From Martinezella rhizogenes (GTDB taxonomy: Bacteria; Pseudomonadota; Alphaproteobacteria; Rhizobiales; Rhizobiaceae): a DNA stretch of 64,000 bases. The stretch is taken from contig JAAMEZ010000006.1 in NCBI GenBank assembly GCA_013322215.1, forward strand, positions 742,263 to 806,262, written 5' to 3'. The position numbers were made by a program, and so were the translations under genes. The notes below the pieces were generated by a model. The model made no database searches and was not told the origin of the DNA. It saw only the letters and a program-made list of their open reading frames with translations. Of this stretch, positions 34,195 through 44,495 are shown piece by piece; within the stretch, counting starts at the first letter, position 1; the number at the start of each line of letters is the position of its first letter.

Positions 34195-35628
34195 TCAGGC
34201 CAGCGTGTAAGCGGTCTTGACGGTGGTGAAGAATTCGGCGGCATACTTGCCCTGTTCGCGCGGACCGAAGGACGAGCCCTTGCGGCCGCCGAAGGGCACA
34301 TGGAAATCGACGCCCGCCGTTGGCAGGTTGACCATCACCATACCCGCTTCCGCATTGCGCTTGAAATGCGTCGCATGCTTGAGGCTCGTCGTGGCAATGC
34401 CGGAAGACAAGCCGAACGGCGTATCGTTGGCGACGGCCAGGGCTTCGTCGTAATCCTTGACGCGAATGACGGATGCGACCGGCCCGAAGATCTCTTCGCG
34501 GCTGATGCGCATCTGGTTCGTCGCCTCGGTGAACAGCGTCGGCTGCAGGTAGAAGCCGGGGGTGTCGCGGCTGACGAGCTCGCCGCCGAAGGCGAGCTTG
34601 GCGCCCTCCTGCTTGCCGATCTCGATATAGTCCGTATCCGTCTTCAGCTGCTTGGCATCGACGACCGGGCCGATATGCGTGCCAGCCTTCATGGCGTTAT
34701 CGACGTTGAGCGTCTTCAGCTTCTCCGTCAGTGCCGCCACGAACCGGTCGTGAATGCCTTCGGTGACGATGAGGCGCGACGAGGCCGTGCAGCGCTGGCC
34801 GGTCGAGAAGAAGGCGGAATTGGCCGCTGCCTCGACAGCGACGGTCAGATCGGCGTCGTCAAGCACCACCATCGGGTTCTTGCCGCCCATTTCCAGCTGG
34901 TACTTGCGGCCATGCTCGACGGAGGAGAGCGCGACGCGCTTGCCGGTACCTACGGAGCCGGTGAAGGTGATACCCGAAAGAACCGGGCTGTCGAGCATCG
35001 CCTGACCGACGACCGAACCCTTGCCCATGACGAGGTTCAAGACACCCTTGGGCAGGCCGGCGCGGTTGAGGATATCGACGATCGCCCAGGAGCAGCCGGG
35101 CACGAGATCCGCCGGCTTGAAGACGACGGTGTTGCCGTAGCAGAGCGCAGGCGCGATCTTCCAGGCGGGAATGGCGATCGGGAAGTTCCAGGGGGTGATG
35201 ACCCCGATGACGCCGAGCGGCTCACGGGTGATCTCGACACCGATGTTCGGGCGCACGGAGGGCAATACTTCACCCGCCAGGCGCAGCGCCTCACCAGAAA
35301 AGAACTCGAAGATCTGCGCGGCACGGATCGTCTCGCCGATCGCCTCGGGAAGCGTCTTTCCTTCTTCGCGGGCGAGCAGCGCGCCGAGTTCGTCCTTGCG
35401 GGCGAGGATCTCTTCGCCGGCCTTCTTCAGGATCGTGTGGCGCTCGAGAATGCCGGAGCGCGACCAGGCCGGAAAGGCAGCCTTGGCAGCAGCGATCGCG
35501 TCCGTGACATCCTGCGCGCTTGCGCTCGCATAGAGGCCGACGACCTCGTTCGTATCTGACGGGTTGATGTTCTCGCTACCGTTCGTCCCCGTCCACTCGC
35601 CGGCGATCAAGTTCTGATGAATGCTCAT
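34195..35628 (-). CDS. Aldehyde dehydrogenase, probably 2-oxoglutarate semialdehyde dehydrogenase
   Basis: A 477-residue NAD(P)-dependent aldehyde dehydrogenase. Key residues: GVITPWNFPIAIPAWKIAPAL, ELGGKN-type loop (here QLEMGGKNPMVVLDDAD) and the catalytic Cys in FFSTGQRCTASSRLIVTEG. Placed between the keto-deoxy-arabonate dehydratase and arabonate dehydratase genes, it most probably oxidises 2-oxoglutarate semialdehyde, the last step of the non-phosphorylative arabinose pathway. Substrate assignment rests on context. Confidence 0.8.
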   Translation of the reverse strand: MSIHQNLIAGEWTGTNGSENINPSDTNEVVGLYASASAQDVTDAIAAAKAAFPAWSRSGILERHTILKKAGEEILARKDELGALLAREEGKTLPEAIGETIRAAQIFEFFSGEALRLAGEVLPSVRPNIGVEITREPLGVIGVITPWNFPIAIPAWKIAPALCYGNTVVFKPADLVPGCSWAIVDILNRAGLPKGVLNLVMGKGSVVGQAMLDSPVLSGITFTGSVGTGKRVALSSVEHGRKYQLEMGGKNPMVVLDDADLTVAVEAAANSAFFSTGQRCTASSRLIVTEGIHDRFVAALTEKLKTLNVDNAMKAGTHIGPVVDAKQLKTDTDYIEIGKQEGAKLAFGGELVSRDTPGFYLQPTLFTEATNQMRISREEIFGPVASVIRVKDYDEALAVANDTPFGLSSGIATTSLKHATHFKRNAEAGMVMVNLPTAGVDFHVPFGGRKGSSFGPREQGKYAAEFFTTVKTAYTLA

Positions 35629-35694
35629 GGCGTCATGCCTTCCTGGATCGTATTGAAAGTACCCGGCCGATCCCTTGCGGCCGGGCTCGACAAA

Positions 35695-36702
35695 TTAGAG
35701 CTGACGAACAGCCACTTCTTCCTCGGCATCGACCGCCAGCGGATTGCGCAGCGGCAGGCCGAATTCGCCAACCTCGATTTCAAAGACGTCGCCGACTTCC
35801 GGCTTGATGCCTTCGGCAAAGGAGAGCGTCGCCGTGCCGAACATGTGCACATGCACATCGCCGGGAACGCGGAAGATGCCGTACTTGAAGTGGTGATATT
35901 CGAGGTTCGCGAAAGTATGCGACATGTTCGCTTCGCCCGACAGGAACGGCTTTTCGAAGATCACCTTGTCGCCGCGCTTGATGCGGGACGTGCCGCGAAT
36001 ATCCTCAGGCGCTGTGCCGATGCGGATTTCCGGACCGAAGCTCGCCGGACGCAGCTTGGAATGGGCGAGATAAAGATAGTTGATCCGCTCGGTGACGTGA
36101 TCGGAAAATTCGTTCGACAGCGCAAAGCCGATACGGAACGGCGTGCCATCCTCGGCGATGACGTAGATGCCGGCCATTTCAGGCTCTTCGCCGCCATCGA
36201 GCGCGAAGGATGGAGATACGAGTGCTGCCCCCGGAGCCGCAGCGCCATAGCCGTTGCCCTTGTAGAACCACTCGGGCTGCACGCCCTTTTCGCCGGCCTT
36301 CGGCTTGCCGCCCTCGATGCCCATCTTGAACATCTTCATGGAGTCGGTCAGCGTCTCTTCGGCCGCTTCCGTCGTCTTCTTGTGCATGGAGTCGCGCGTT
36401 GCGGCCGAGCCAAGATGCGTCAGGCCGGTGCCGGTCAGATGCAGGTGCGCGGCGTCCGGATGCGTGATCGGTGGCAGGAAACGGCCTTCGGAATAGGCCT
36501 TCTCAAGATCGATCGCCTCGCCGAGACCATGTGCCTCGATGACCGATGCCAGCGACTTGCCGCTGTCGGCAGCTTCCATCGCAAGCTTGTAGACGCTGCC
36601 GCCATTGACGACGGCCTTGGCAGCTTCACCGGGACCGTTGCGCGCGGCAACGACGATCTCGCCGTTCGAACCCTTGATCTGCGAGATGAGCATGTCTTTC
36701 AT
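35695..36702 (-). CDS. gguC: GguC / AraD1-type FAH-family protein
   Basis: A 335-residue fumarylacetoacetate hydrolase-superfamily protein that corresponds to GguC in Agrobacterium and AraD1 proteins, which dehydrate 2-keto-3-deoxy-L-arabonate to 2-oxoglutarate semialdehyde. The C-terminal part carries the FAH-like metal pattern (for example GTAPEDIRGTSRIKRGDKVI). Sitting directly after gguB and before the semialdehyde dehydrogenase gene, it fits that step. The N-terminal helical half is less conserved. Confidence 0.75.
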   Translation of the reverse strand: MKDMLISQIKGSNGEIVVAARNGPGEAAKAVVNGGSVYKLAMEAADSGKSLASVIEAHGLGEAIDLEKAYSEGRFLPPITHPDAAHLHLTGTGLTHLGSAATRDSMHKKTTEAAEETLTDSMKMFKMGIEGGKPKAGEKGVQPEWFYKGNGYGAAAPGAALVSPSFALDGGEEPEMAGIYVIAEDGTPFRIGFALSNEFSDHVTERINYLYLAHSKLRPASFGPEIRIGTAPEDIRGTSRIKRGDKVIFEKPFLSGEANMSHTFANLEYHHFKYGIFRVPGDVHVHMFGTATLSFAEGIKPEVGDVFEIEVGEFGLPLRNPLAVDAEEEVAVRQL

Positions 36703-36811
36703 CCTTTCCTATCAGACAGAGAACGGATGCAGTTTGCCGTTCCGGCTCTCAGCGAGAGCCGGACTCTGTCATGGATTTGGTTTTAAAAGCCTCGGTTGAT
36801 CGCTCGAGCGA

Positions 36812-38020
36812 TCAACCCTTGTTCTTGTTGTAGACGTCGATGAACACGGCAGCGAGCAGGACCGCACCCTTGATCATCTTCTGGGAGTCTGTCTGGTAGC
36901 CGAGGATCGACATACCCTGGTTCAAGACACCCATGATCAAGGCGCCGATGACAGCGCCCGTCACCTTGCCGACGCCGCCCGAAGCCGAAGCGCCACCGAT
37001 GAAGCAGGCCGCGATGACATCGAGCTCGAGACCGTCGCCGCCCTTGGCGGTTGCCGAGTTCAGGCGCGTGGCGATGATGATGCCGGCGATGCTGGCAAGG
37101 ATGCCCATGTTGATGAAGGTGTAGAAGGTAAGCCGGCGGGTATCGATACCCGAGAGCTTCGTCGCCTTTTCATTGCCGCCCATGGCATAGATGCGGCGGC
37201 CGATCGTCGTGCGCTGCGTGGCAAAACCGTAAAGGGCGATCAGCAGCAGCATGAGAACCAGAACGTTCGGCAGTCCTCGATAGGAGGAAATCTGGTAGCC
37301 GATGAAGATGGTTGCGGCGGCGATGACCAGATTCTGACCGATAAAGAAGCCGAAGGGCTCGACATCGATGCCATGCTTCTCATTCACGCTGCGACCGCGC
37401 CACGCGAGAAGGAACATCACGATCGGGATGGCAATGGTCAGGAAGATCGACGTCGAATGGATGCCGCCCATGTCCATGAAATCGGGAATGAAGCCGGTTG
37501 CGACGATCTGGAAGGCGGGCGGGAACGGACCGATGCTGCTGCCGTTGCCGGTCGTATTGATGATGGCATAGGTCAAACCACGGAAAACCAGCATGCCCGA
37601 CAACGTCACGATGAACGACGGGATGCGGTGATAGGCGATGAAATATCCATGCCAGGCGCCGACCGCGGCCCCCATCAGAAGACAAATGACCGTCGCGAGC
37701 GCGAGATTCATATGCATCTGTACGACCAGCACGCCCGCGACCGCGCCGACGAAACCGACGACGGAGCCGACGGACAGATCGATATGACCGGCCACGATGA
37801 CCAGCAGCATGCCGAGCGCCATGATGACGATGAACGAGTTCTGCAGCACGATGTTGGTCAGGTTCTGCGGCCTGAACAGAACGCCGTTAGTGAGATACTG
37901 GAACAGCAGCATGATGACGACGAGCGCGATCAACATGCCGTATTCGCGAATATTGTTGCGGATATGGTCGCCGATGGAAACGACGTGGCTGCTTTCCGTG
38001 GCTGGGTTGGCCGAGCTCAT
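36812..38020 (-). CDS. gguB: Sugar ABC transporter permease GguB
   Basis: A 402-residue inner-membrane permease of the AraH/RbsC/XylH family (about ten helices), starting [14 protein letters not shown]. Family segments: [40 protein letters not shown] and the C-terminal [13 protein letters not shown]. It pairs with the GguA ATPase and ChvE binding protein for sugar import. The start overlaps the gguA stop by ATGA, so the two are coupled; longer in-frame starts lie inside gguA. Confidence 0.85.
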   Translation of the reverse strand: MSSANPATESSHVVSIGDHIRNNIREYGMLIALVVIMLLFQYLTNGVLFRPQNLTNIVLQNSFIVIMALGMLLVIVAGHIDLSVGSVVGFVGAVAGVLVVQMHMNLALATVICLLMGAAVGAWHGYFIAYHRIPSFIVTLSGMLVFRGLTYAIINTTGNGSSIGPFPPAFQIVATGFIPDFMDMGGIHSTSIFLTIAIPIVMFLLAWRGRSVNEKHGIDVEPFGFFIGQNLVIAAATIFIGYQISSYRGLPNVLVLMLLLIALYGFATQRTTIGRRIYAMGGNEKATKLSGIDTRRLTFYTFINMGILASIAGIIIATRLNSATAKGGDGLELDVIAACFIGGASASGGVGKVTGAVIGALIMGVLNQGMSILGYQTDSQKMIKGAVLLAAVFIDVYNKNKG

Positions 38021-39555
38021 TGATGCTTCTCCCCTGAGCGCATGATAGCGCGCATGATACTCTCCTGGCTCGCCTCTGCCTTTGGCAATTCGGCGACGAT
38101 GCGACCTTCGTTCATCACATAGATGCGATCGCAAGTGCCGAGAAGCTCGGGCATTTCCGATGAGATCATCAGAACACCCTTTCCGTCGGCGGCAAGCTGG
38201 TTGATGATGGAATAGATTTCGTATTTGGCACCGACGTCGATACCGCGCGTCGGCTCGTCGAGGATCAGGACCTCCGGGTCGGAGAACAACCACTTCGACA
38301 GAACCACCTTTTGCTGGTTGCCGCCGGACAGGTTGCCCGCCTCCTGGAAGACGCCTGCCGAGCGGATACGCAGCTTGGCGCGATAGTTGGTCGCCACCTG
38401 CAGCTCACGCACGTCATCGATAACCGTCGCCCTGGAAACACCGAGCAGGTTGGCGAGCGTCGTATTGTGCAGGATGCTGTTCGAAAGAACGAGACCGAGC
38501 TGCTTGCGGTCTTCGGTAACATAGGCAAGACCCGCGTCGATCGCCCGGCGCACCGTGGTGGTGTCGACAAGCTTGCCATCGACCAAGACTTCACCGCTGA
38601 TCTTGTGGCCGTAGGACTTGCCGAAAACGCTCATGGCGAATTCGGTGCGGCCGGCGCCCATCAGGCCGGCGATACCGACGACTTCGCCCTTGCGGACATT
38701 GACGTTGATATCGTGCAGAACCTGACGGTCGCGATGCTGCTGGTGGAACGCGTTCCAGTTCTTCACTTCGAAGATCGTCTCGCCGATCGGAACCGAGCGC
38801 GGCGGATAACGGTCGGCGAGTTCACGGCCGACCATGTTGCGGATGATGATGTCTTCGCTGATCTCTTCTTCGTGACAGTTCAGCGTCTTCACGGTCATTC
38901 CGTCGCGCAGCACGGTGATCTGGTCGGCCACCTTGCGCACTTCGTTGAGCTTGTGCGTGATGATGATCGACGTGATGCCCTGATTGCGGAATTCCATGAG
39001 GAGGTTGAGAAGCGCATCGGAATCGCTTTCGTTGAGCGATGCCGTCGGCTCGTCGAGAATGAGCAGCTTGACGCTCTTCGACAGGGCCTTGGCAATCTCG
39101 ACAAGCTGCTGCTTGCCGACGCCGATGTCTGTCACGAGCGTATTCGGAGATTCCTTGAGGCCTACTTTTGCAAGCAGCCGCTTGGTGCGGGTAAATGTTT
39201 CCTGCCAGTTGATCATGCCACTGGCAACGACCTCGTTGCCCAGGAAAATATTCTCGGCGATCGACAGAAGCGGAACGAGCGCCAGCTCCTGATGGATAAT
39301 AATGATGCCGATATCTTCGGAATCCCTGATCGTCTTGAACTGGCGAACCGCGCCATCGTAATGGATGTCGCCTTCGTAGGTGCCGGCGGGATAGACGCCA
39401 GAGAGCACCTTCATCAGAGTCGATTTGCCGGCTCCATTTTCGCCGACCAAGGCATGTATCTCGCCCTGACGAACCTTCAGATTGACATTTTCCAGGGCGT
39501 TCACACCGGGGAACGACTTGGTGATGTTCTGCATTTCAAGAATGGTATCGTCCAT
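38017..39555 (-). CDS. gguA: Sugar ABC transporter ATPase GguA
   Basis: A 512-residue ATPase with two ABC domains, as usual for AraG/RbsA/XylG-type importers. Domain 1 has Walker [21 protein letters not shown] and signature region; domain 2 has the degenerate [16 protein letters not shown] and a full [16 protein letters not shown] signature. It energises uptake of ChvE-bound sugars through GguB. Operon position is second, 105 bases after chvE, with a hairpin between. Confidence 0.9.
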   Translation of the reverse strand: MDDTILEMQNITKSFPGVNALENVNLKVRQGEIHALVGENGAGKSTLMKVLSGVYPAGTYEGDIHYDGAVRQFKTIRDSEDIGIIIIHQELALVPLLSIAENIFLGNEVVASGMINWQETFTRTKRLLAKVGLKESPNTLVTDIGVGKQQLVEIAKALSKSVKLLILDEPTASLNESDSDALLNLLMEFRNQGITSIIITHKLNEVRKVADQITVLRDGMTVKTLNCHEEEISEDIIIRNMVGRELADRYPPRSVPIGETIFEVKNWNAFHQQHRDRQVLHDINVNVRKGEVVGIAGLMGAGRTEFAMSVFGKSYGHKISGEVLVDGKLVDTTTVRRAIDAGLAYVTEDRKQLGLVLSNSILHNTTLANLLGVSRATVIDDVRELQVATNYRAKLRIRSAGVFQEAGNLSGGNQQKVVLSKWLFSDPEVLILDEPTRGIDVGAKYEIYSIINQLAADGKGVLMISSEMPELLGTCDRIYVMNEGRIVAELPKAEASQESIMRAIMRSGEKHQ

Positions 39556-39617
39556 AGTCCAAATCCAACGCCGCGACTGAACATAGCAGACCGCGCGATC
39601 GTCTTAAATATCAAAGC

Positions 39618-39643
39618 CAGGGCTCGCGCTAAAGCGAGCCCTG
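39618..39643. other. Intercistronic hairpin between chvE and gguA
   Basis: Perfect 10-bp inverted repeat (CAGGGCTCGC at 39618-39627; GCGAGCCCTG at 39634-39643) without a U-tract on the minus strand. Such hairpins after a binding-protein gene stabilise its message or partly terminate, giving excess binding protein over transporter. Confidence 0.6.
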
Positions 39644-39660
39644 ACCGGTATATCGGAAGA

Positions 39661-40725
39661 TTACTTCAGCTGGTCAGCCTTGTAGTAACCACCATCGACG
39701 AGGATCTTCTCGTAGTTGGTCTTGTCAACTGCGACCGGGGTCAGCAGGTAGGACGGAACAACCTTGACACCGTTGTCGTAGGTCTTGGTGTCGTTGACTT
39801 CAGGCGTCTTGCCTTCCATCAGAGCGTTGACCATGCTGACGGTGACCTTGGCGAGGTCACGGGTATCCTTGAAGATCGTCGAATGCTGTTCGCCAGCGAT
39901 GATCGACTTGACCGACGGGATTTCCGAGTCCTGACCGGTAACGATCGGGAGCTTCACGCCGCCGGTGCCGTAACCGACGCCCTTGAGCGAGGAGAGGATA
40001 CCGATCGACAGACCGTCGTACGGAGACAGAACGGCGTCGACGTGAGCGTCGGTGTAGTAGGCCGACAGCAGGTTATCCATACGAGCCTGGGCCGTTGCCG
40101 GGTCCCAACGCAGCGTGCCGACCTTGTCCATGCCCATCTGGCCGGACTTTACGACCAGCTTGCCGCTGTCGATGTAAGGCTTCAGGACCGACATTGCGCC
40201 GTCGTAGAAGAAGAAGGCGTTGTTGTCGTCCGGAGAACCGCCGAACAGCTCGATGTTGAACGGACCCTTGCCATCCTTGAGGCCGAGAGCGTCGACGATC
40301 GAGCCAGCCTGCAGAACGCCGACCTTGAAGTTGTCGAACGTTGCATAGTAGTCGACGTTGCCGCTGTTGCGGATCAGACGGTCATAGGCGATGACCTTGA
40401 TGCCGGCATCGTGAGCCTTCTGCAGGACGTCGGACAGCGTGGTGCCGTCGATCGAAGCGATGACGAGGACCTTGTCGCCCTTGGTGACCATGTTCTCGAT
40501 CTGCGAGAGCTGGTTCGGGATGTCGTCGTCGCCATACTGCAGGTCGGTGCCGTAACCGGCAGCCTGGAGCTGCTTGACGATGTTGTTGCCGTCATCGATC
40601 CAGCGAGCCGAAGCCTTGGTCGGCATAGCGATGCCTACCGTGCCCTTGTCCGCCGCGAAGGCAGGTACCACCAGCGTAGCGACGCCGAACGCAGCGCCGG
40701 CCATCAATGAGATAATGGATTTCAT
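39661..40725 (-). CDS. chvE: Periplasmic multiple-sugar-binding protein ChvE
   Basis: A 354-residue exported binding protein; signal peptide residues 1-24 ([20 protein letters not shown] then PAFAA). The mature part follows the ChvE/XylF type: [39 protein letters not shown] and [20 protein letters not shown]. ChvE binds galactose, arabinose and related sugars and, in Agrobacterium, also contacts the VirA sensor. First gene of the gguABC operon. Start at 40725 supported by GGGAGAGAG upstream; it is divergent from the LysR regulator. Confidence 0.9.
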   Translation of the reverse strand: MKSIISLMAGAAFGVATLVVPAFAADKGTVGIAMPTKASARWIDDGNNIVKQLQAAGYGTDLQYGDDDIPNQLSQIENMVTKGDKVLVIASIDGTTLSDVLQKAHDAGIKVIAYDRLIRNSGNVDYYATFDNFKVGVLQAGSIVDALGLKDGKGPFNIELFGGSPDDNNAFFFYDGAMSVLKPYIDSGKLVVKSGQMGMDKVGTLRWDPATAQARMDNLLSAYYTDAHVDAVLSPYDGLSIGILSSLKGVGYGTGGVKLPIVTGQDSEIPSVKSIIAGEQHSTIFKDTRDLAKVTVSMVNALMEGKTPEVNDTKTYDNGVKVVPSYLLTPVAVDKTNYEKILVDGGYYKADQLK

Positions 40726-40931
40726 TACTCTCTCCCTTGTTGATAATGTGGCGGACAAAAAATGCCCGCCCGAAACTGCGGCAGGTTCCGTAGAAGGAAT
40801 GATTTACTTCTAATTGTGAGAAACGAAGTAGGTCTCCTCCACGCTCTCACGGTTTATGAGCTGTACCCAGCGCACAATCGGCAAACTCGTACGATTTCGT
40901 ATAACTGTCAAATAGAATAACTGGCTAAACA

Positions 40932-40949
40932 TATACCAAGTTTGGTATA
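40932..40949. promoter_or_regulatory. Palindrome in the gbpR–chvE divergent region
   Basis: TATACCAA-GT-TTGGTATA, perfect eight-base arms, 32 bases before the gbpR start. It fits the ATAC-N-GTAT type bound by LysR regulators and could serve GbpR for both autoregulation and chvE control. Confidence 0.5.
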
Positions 40950-40980
40950 ATGTTAAAAAATAGTACTTTTTTGCCGATGA

Positions 40981-42006
40981 ATGGGAAATTTGGCCGCTAT
41001 GGAGAAAATATATAACGATTATGTGAGCGATGGCATTGAGATTCATTCCGACAATTTTCGCGACGACGCACTGCTGAAAGCCGGTTTGAAGCTCAACCAC
41101 CTGCGCATGATCGTCACGATCGAGGATCACGGGCAAATATCCGCGGCCGCTGAGTCCATGAACATGTCACAACCTGCGGCTTCACGCATGCTCTCAGAAA
41201 TGGAGTCGATTGTCAAAAGCCCGCTTTACGAGCGCGTTGCCAGAGGCGTCATGTTGACCCCTTTCGGCCTTGCCCTGGCCAAGCGGGCGCGCAAGATCCT
41301 GCTGGAGCTACGCGAGGCTGGCCGGGAGCTTGGTGCCCTGCGGACCGGCAGGGGCGGCTCGGTCTTTCTGGGGGCGGTGACAGCACCGGCGATCAGCCTT
41401 GTCGTCCCGGCCATCCAGCGTGTGACACGCACCTATCCCGGCATAGAGATCAATATCGAGGTCGAGAACAGCAATGTGCTCGCGCGCGAGCTGCTGGCCG
41501 CCCGCCACGACTTCATTATCAGCCGTATCCCGGATGATCTCGATCCGCGCCTGTTCACCGCCCATGAGATCGGCGTCGAAAAAGCCTGCCTGGTGGTTCG
41601 CAACGGACATCCGCTGCTTGAAAAGGGCGTTGCCAGCCTGCATGATCTGGCGGGTTACGACTGGGTATTCCAGCCACCAGGAACATTGCTTCGCCGCAAG
41701 GTGGAGGATATTTTCCTCGCCGCCGGCGTGCCGCTGCCGGAAAACGTCGTCAATACCTCGTCCCTGCTTCTGACGCTCGCGGTGGTCTGCAAGACGGATG
41801 CGATCGCGCCGATTGCGCTCGACATGGCGCAATTCATCTGCGGGCAGACGTCACAGGCCGGCGAATCCTCTATCCTGCCAATCGATTTCGATATCGACGT
41901 CAGGCCCTACAGCCTCATCACCGCCCGTGAACGCGCCATGCCGCCAAGCGCGCGCCTACTGCACGACATGATCCTGGAAGAGAGCCGGCATCTCTCGCCG
42001 ACATAA
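40981..42006 (+). CDS. gbpR: LysR-family regulator GbpR
   Basis: A 341-residue LysR-type regulator with an N-terminal HTH (LKLNHLRMIVTIEDHGQISA onward, about residues 37-95) and a periplasmic-binding-protein-like effector domain. It is divergent from chvE, the arrangement of gbpR in Agrobacterium, where it activates chvE in response to galactose/arabinose-type sugars. The first 36 residues before the HTH are unusually long; an internal start near residue 37 is possible. Confidence 0.8.
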   Translation: MGNLAAMEKIYNDYVSDGIEIHSDNFRDDALLKAGLKLNHLRMIVTIEDHGQISAAAESMNMSQPAASRMLSEMESIVKSPLYERVARGVMLTPFGLALAKRARKILLELREAGRELGALRTGRGGSVFLGAVTAPAISLVVPAIQRVTRTYPGIEINIEVENSNVLARELLAARHDFIISRIPDDLDPRLFTAHEIGVEKACLVVRNGHPLLEKGVASLHDLAGYDWVFQPPGTLLRRKVEDIFLAAGVPLPENVVNTSSLLLTLAVVCKTDAIAPIALDMAQFICGQTSQAGESSILPIDFDIDVRPYSLITARERAMPPSARLLHDMILEESRHLSPT

Positions 42007-42067
42007 ATGCAAGCCATAAGCTCCGCGCCAACTTCCACTCCTATCAAGTTTGACGTGGAGATCACGC

Positions 42068-42535
42068 ATGCTGTTCAAGCAATCATTGTTTCAATCCGTG
42101 CTCGACCGCCTCGACAGCGAAGAGGAGATTACGGAAAAGGAAGAGGCCGCGCATCGCATCCGCGGCCTGAATGTGAGCTTTGCAGCAACGGTGCTCGGCG
42201 GCGAGACGCCCGGCGCACAACGTCCCGACGAAGCCTATCGCGACAATCTCGGTGACCCGATCATCCTGCCGGACCCGGAACCCGAACCTGCGCCGCAAGA
42301 GCCGGAACCGCCTGTTATGCCCGAGCATCTCAGCCGAACATCACGGGAAGAAGTCGCTGCCGAGCTCGCCATCAGCCCGGACCTCACGCGCGAAGCCCTG
42401 CAGGAAAAGCGCCGCAGCTTCGCCAAGGCCAACCATCCAGATAGCGTCGCCGCCCTCTTCCGCGAACAGGCAACGACGCGCATGATGCTCGCCAATCAGC
42501 TGGTCGACGAAGCTATACGCCGCCTCAGGCGGTGA
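42068..42535 (+). CDS. J-domain-like protein
   Basis: A 155-residue protein starting MLFKQSLFQSVLDRLDSEEE. The C-terminal segment LTREALQEKRRSFAKANHPD, followed by a helix, carries an HPD tripeptide and resembles a J domain, which stimulates Hsp70. The central part is Pro/Glu-rich (PDPEPEPAPQEPEPP) and likely disordered. Soluble, function unknown beyond the J-like fold. Confidence 0.55.
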   Translation: MLFKQSLFQSVLDRLDSEEEITEKEEAAHRIRGLNVSFAATVLGGETPGAQRPDEAYRDNLGDPIILPDPEPEPAPQEPEPPVMPEHLSRTSREEVAAELAISPDLTREALQEKRRSFAKANHPDSVAALFREQATTRMMLANQLVDEAIRRLRR

Positions 42536-42799
42536 TTATTTCTTATCCTCCGACGGCGGCTCATCATCTTCTGCAGCATCGTCCTGCGGCCGGGCTTCGC
42601 TTGCGGCTTCGGGCGGTTGCGGCTTGAAATTGAGGAGCAGCATCCAGGCGGAATAGGCGCCGAGCGCGCCCGACAGCATCGCCCAAAATGGCTGTGAGCC
42701 GAGCGTTTCGACGGCTGCCCAGCCAAAGCAGACGGCCACGATGAGGATGCGCACCCAAAGCGGCTTGTAGATGGGATGGCTGGGATCGATCAGTTGCAT
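42536..42799 (-). CDS. Small two-helix membrane protein
   Basis: An 87-residue protein: helix 1 (about residues 14-32, LWVRILIVAVCFGWAAVETL) and helix 2 (about 37-56, FWAMLSGALGAYSAWMLLL), then an acidic, Pro-rich tail. Start chosen at 42799. It ends one base after the convergent J-like gene, so the two converge. Function unknown. Confidence 0.5.
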   Translation of the reverse strand: MQLIDPSHPIYKPLWVRILIVAVCFGWAAVETLGSQPFWAMLSGALGAYSAWMLLLNFKPQPPEAASEARPQDDAAEDDEPPSEDKK

Positions 42800-43030
42800 G
42801 GGTCTCTTTTGCCTGTTCAAGAAGACATGTCTTTAGCGCATCATCAGGAAAATTGTGAAGCCGTCCGTATAAAATAAGGTTTTGCGGGCGGGTTTCAGCT
42901 AAGCCGGGATCCAACCGGAATTTTCAAAATTGTGAAGTCCATGCGGCTTGACGCCATCGCAGGAAAATGGAATGAAAATTCCATAGAAGTTTATATTCGG
43001 TCCATTTATTCCGAATCCAGGGAGGTAGAA

Positions 43031-44023
43031 ATGACTGTCAGATTTGGTCTGCTCGGTGCCGGACGCATCGGCAAGGTGCACGCGAAGGCCGTCAGCGGCG
43101 ATGCCAACGCCAAGCTCGTCGCTGTCGCGGATGCGTTCCCCGCGGCTGCGGAAGCGATTTCCGCCGCCTATGGCTGCGAAGTACGCACCATCGAAGCGAT
43201 CGAAGCCGCCAAGGATATCGATGCCGTCGTCATTTGCACGCCGACCGATACCCATGCCGATCTCATCGAGCGCTTCACCCGCGCCGGCAAGGCCGTCTTC
43301 TGCGAAAAGCCTGTCGACCTCGACGTCGCCCGCGTCCAGGCCTGCATCAAGGTCGTCAATGAAACCAAGGGCAAGCTGATGGTCGGCTTCAACCGCCGCT
43401 TCGACCCACATTTCATGGCCGTCAAGAAGGCGATCGACGAAGGCCGCATCGGCACCGTCGAAATGGTGACGATCACCTCGCGCGACCCCGGCGCCCCGCC
43501 GGTCGATTACATCAAGCGCTCTGGCGGCATCTTCCGCGATATGACGATCCATGATTTCGACATGGCGCGCTTCCTGCTCGGCGAAGAACCGGTCGCCGTC
43601 ACCGCGACCGCCGCAGTCCTCGTCGACAAGGCGATCGGCGAAGCCGCTGATTACGACAGCGTCTCCGTCATCCTTCAGACGGCCTCGGGCAAGCAGGCGA
43701 TCATCTCCAACTCGCGCCGCGCCACCTATGGCTACGATCAGCGCATCGAAATCCACGGCTCGAAGGGCATGGTCGCAGCCGAAAACCAGCGCCCCTTCTC
43801 CATCGAAGTCGCCAATGGCGATGGCTACACCCGCCCGCCGCTGCATGATTTCTTCATGACGCGCTACACTGAAGCCTATGCCAACGAGATCGCGAGCTTC
43901 ATCGCCGCGGTCGAAAAGGGTACGACCATCACGCCGTCAGGCGCCGATGGCCTGGCCGCGCTGAAGCTGGCCGATGCCGCGCTGCAATCGGTCAAGGAAG
44001 GCCGCCTGGTAAAGATCGACTAA
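43031..44023 (+). CDS. idhA: Inositol 2-dehydrogenase
   Basis: A 330-residue Gfo/Idh/MocA oxidoreductase with Rossmann GAGRIGKVHA (residues 9-18), the conserved EKP segment AVFCEKPVDLD and the catalytic RDMTIHDFDMARFLLGE motif (with conserved H). These features and near-identity of motifs to rhizobial IdhA/IolG support oxidation of myo-inositol to 2-keto-myo-inositol with NAD. AGGGAGG ribosome-binding site upstream. It is monocistronic, followed by a strong terminator at 44061. Confidence 0.85.
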   Translation: MTVRFGLLGAGRIGKVHAKAVSGDANAKLVAVADAFPAAAEAISAAYGCEVRTIEAIEAAKDIDAVVICTPTDTHADLIERFTRAGKAVFCEKPVDLDVARVQACIKVVNETKGKLMVGFNRRFDPHFMAVKKAIDEGRIGTVEMVTITSRDPGAPPVDYIKRSGGIFRDMTIHDFDMARFLLGEEPVAVTATAAVLVDKAIGEAADYDSVSVILQTASGKQAIISNSRRATYGYDQRIEIHGSKGMVAAENQRPFSIEVANGDGYTRPPLHDFFMTRYTEAYANEIASFIAAVEKGTTITPSGADGLAALKLADAALQSVKEGRLVKID

Positions 44024-44060
44024 GCAATCCCAGGTTCCCGTAGGGAATACCGTCCTCCCA

Positions 44061-44095
44061 AAAGTCCGCCGCGAAGCGATTCGCGGCGGACTTTT
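44061..44095. terminator. Rho-independent terminator of idhA
   Basis: Fifteen-base perfect stem (AAAGTCCGCCGCGAA at 44061-44075; TTCGCGGCGGACTTT at 44080-44094), four-base loop, then T run. Confidence 0.9.
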
Positions 44096-44156
44096 TCGTG
44101 ATGCCCACTCCGCTCGGCGTCCAATATTACCTATGCAAAAACCGCTTGCGAATCAC

Positions 44157-44172
44157 ATAAGTACGTGCTTAT
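44157..44172. promoter_or_regulatory. Putative ArsR-type operator
   Basis: ATAAGTACGTGCTTAT, a 16-base near-perfect palindrome ending eight bases before the ArsR start, typical of autoregulatory sites for this family. Confidence 0.5.
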
Positions 44173-44180
44173 CTGTTCGC

Positions 44181-44495
44181 ATGATAGAGAATGAGATATT
44201 CCGGGCTTTGGCCGATCCGACCCGCCGGGCCATCTTCGAGAAGCTGGCCGCAGGCAGCATGAATGCCAGTACCCTGCGCGAAGGCATGGATATCAGCCAG
44301 CCTGCCATGTCCCAGCACCTTGCAGTTCTGCGGAGTGCCGGACTGGTCAGGGAAGAGCGACAGGGGCGCTTCGTGAATTACGAAGTCGACCCAGAAGGGC
44401 TTACCCTCATCGCCCAGTGGCTGGCGAAATATCGCGCCTATTGGCCCGCCCGCATCGAAGCTCTCAAGGTTTTGTTGAAGGATATGGATCAATGA
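44181..44495 (+). CDS. ArsR-family transcriptional regulator
   Basis: A 104-residue winged-helix regulator (FRALADPTRRAIFEKLAAGS; SQPAMSQHLAVLRSAGLVRE). No CxC metal motif is seen, so it is of the non-metal ArsR type often co-encoded with an AHSA1/SRPBCC protein, as here. Start 44181 preferred, just beyond the operator. Its stop overlaps the next start by ATGA. Confidence 0.8.
   Translation: MIENEIFRALADPTRRAIFEKLAAGSMNASTLREGMDISQPAMSQHLAVLRSAGLVREERQGRFVNYEVDPEGLTLIAQWLAKYRAYWPARIEALKVLLKDMDQ

Noticed and set aside
38311..40710. Very long plus-strand open frame opposite gguA and chvE
   Set aside because: Antisense of two recognised genes; no family features.
40932..40949. Similarity of the gbpR palindrome to the phage operator
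   Set aside because: ATACCAA-N2-TTGGTAT resembles ATACCAA-N-ATGGTAT but differs in spacing; judged coincidence.
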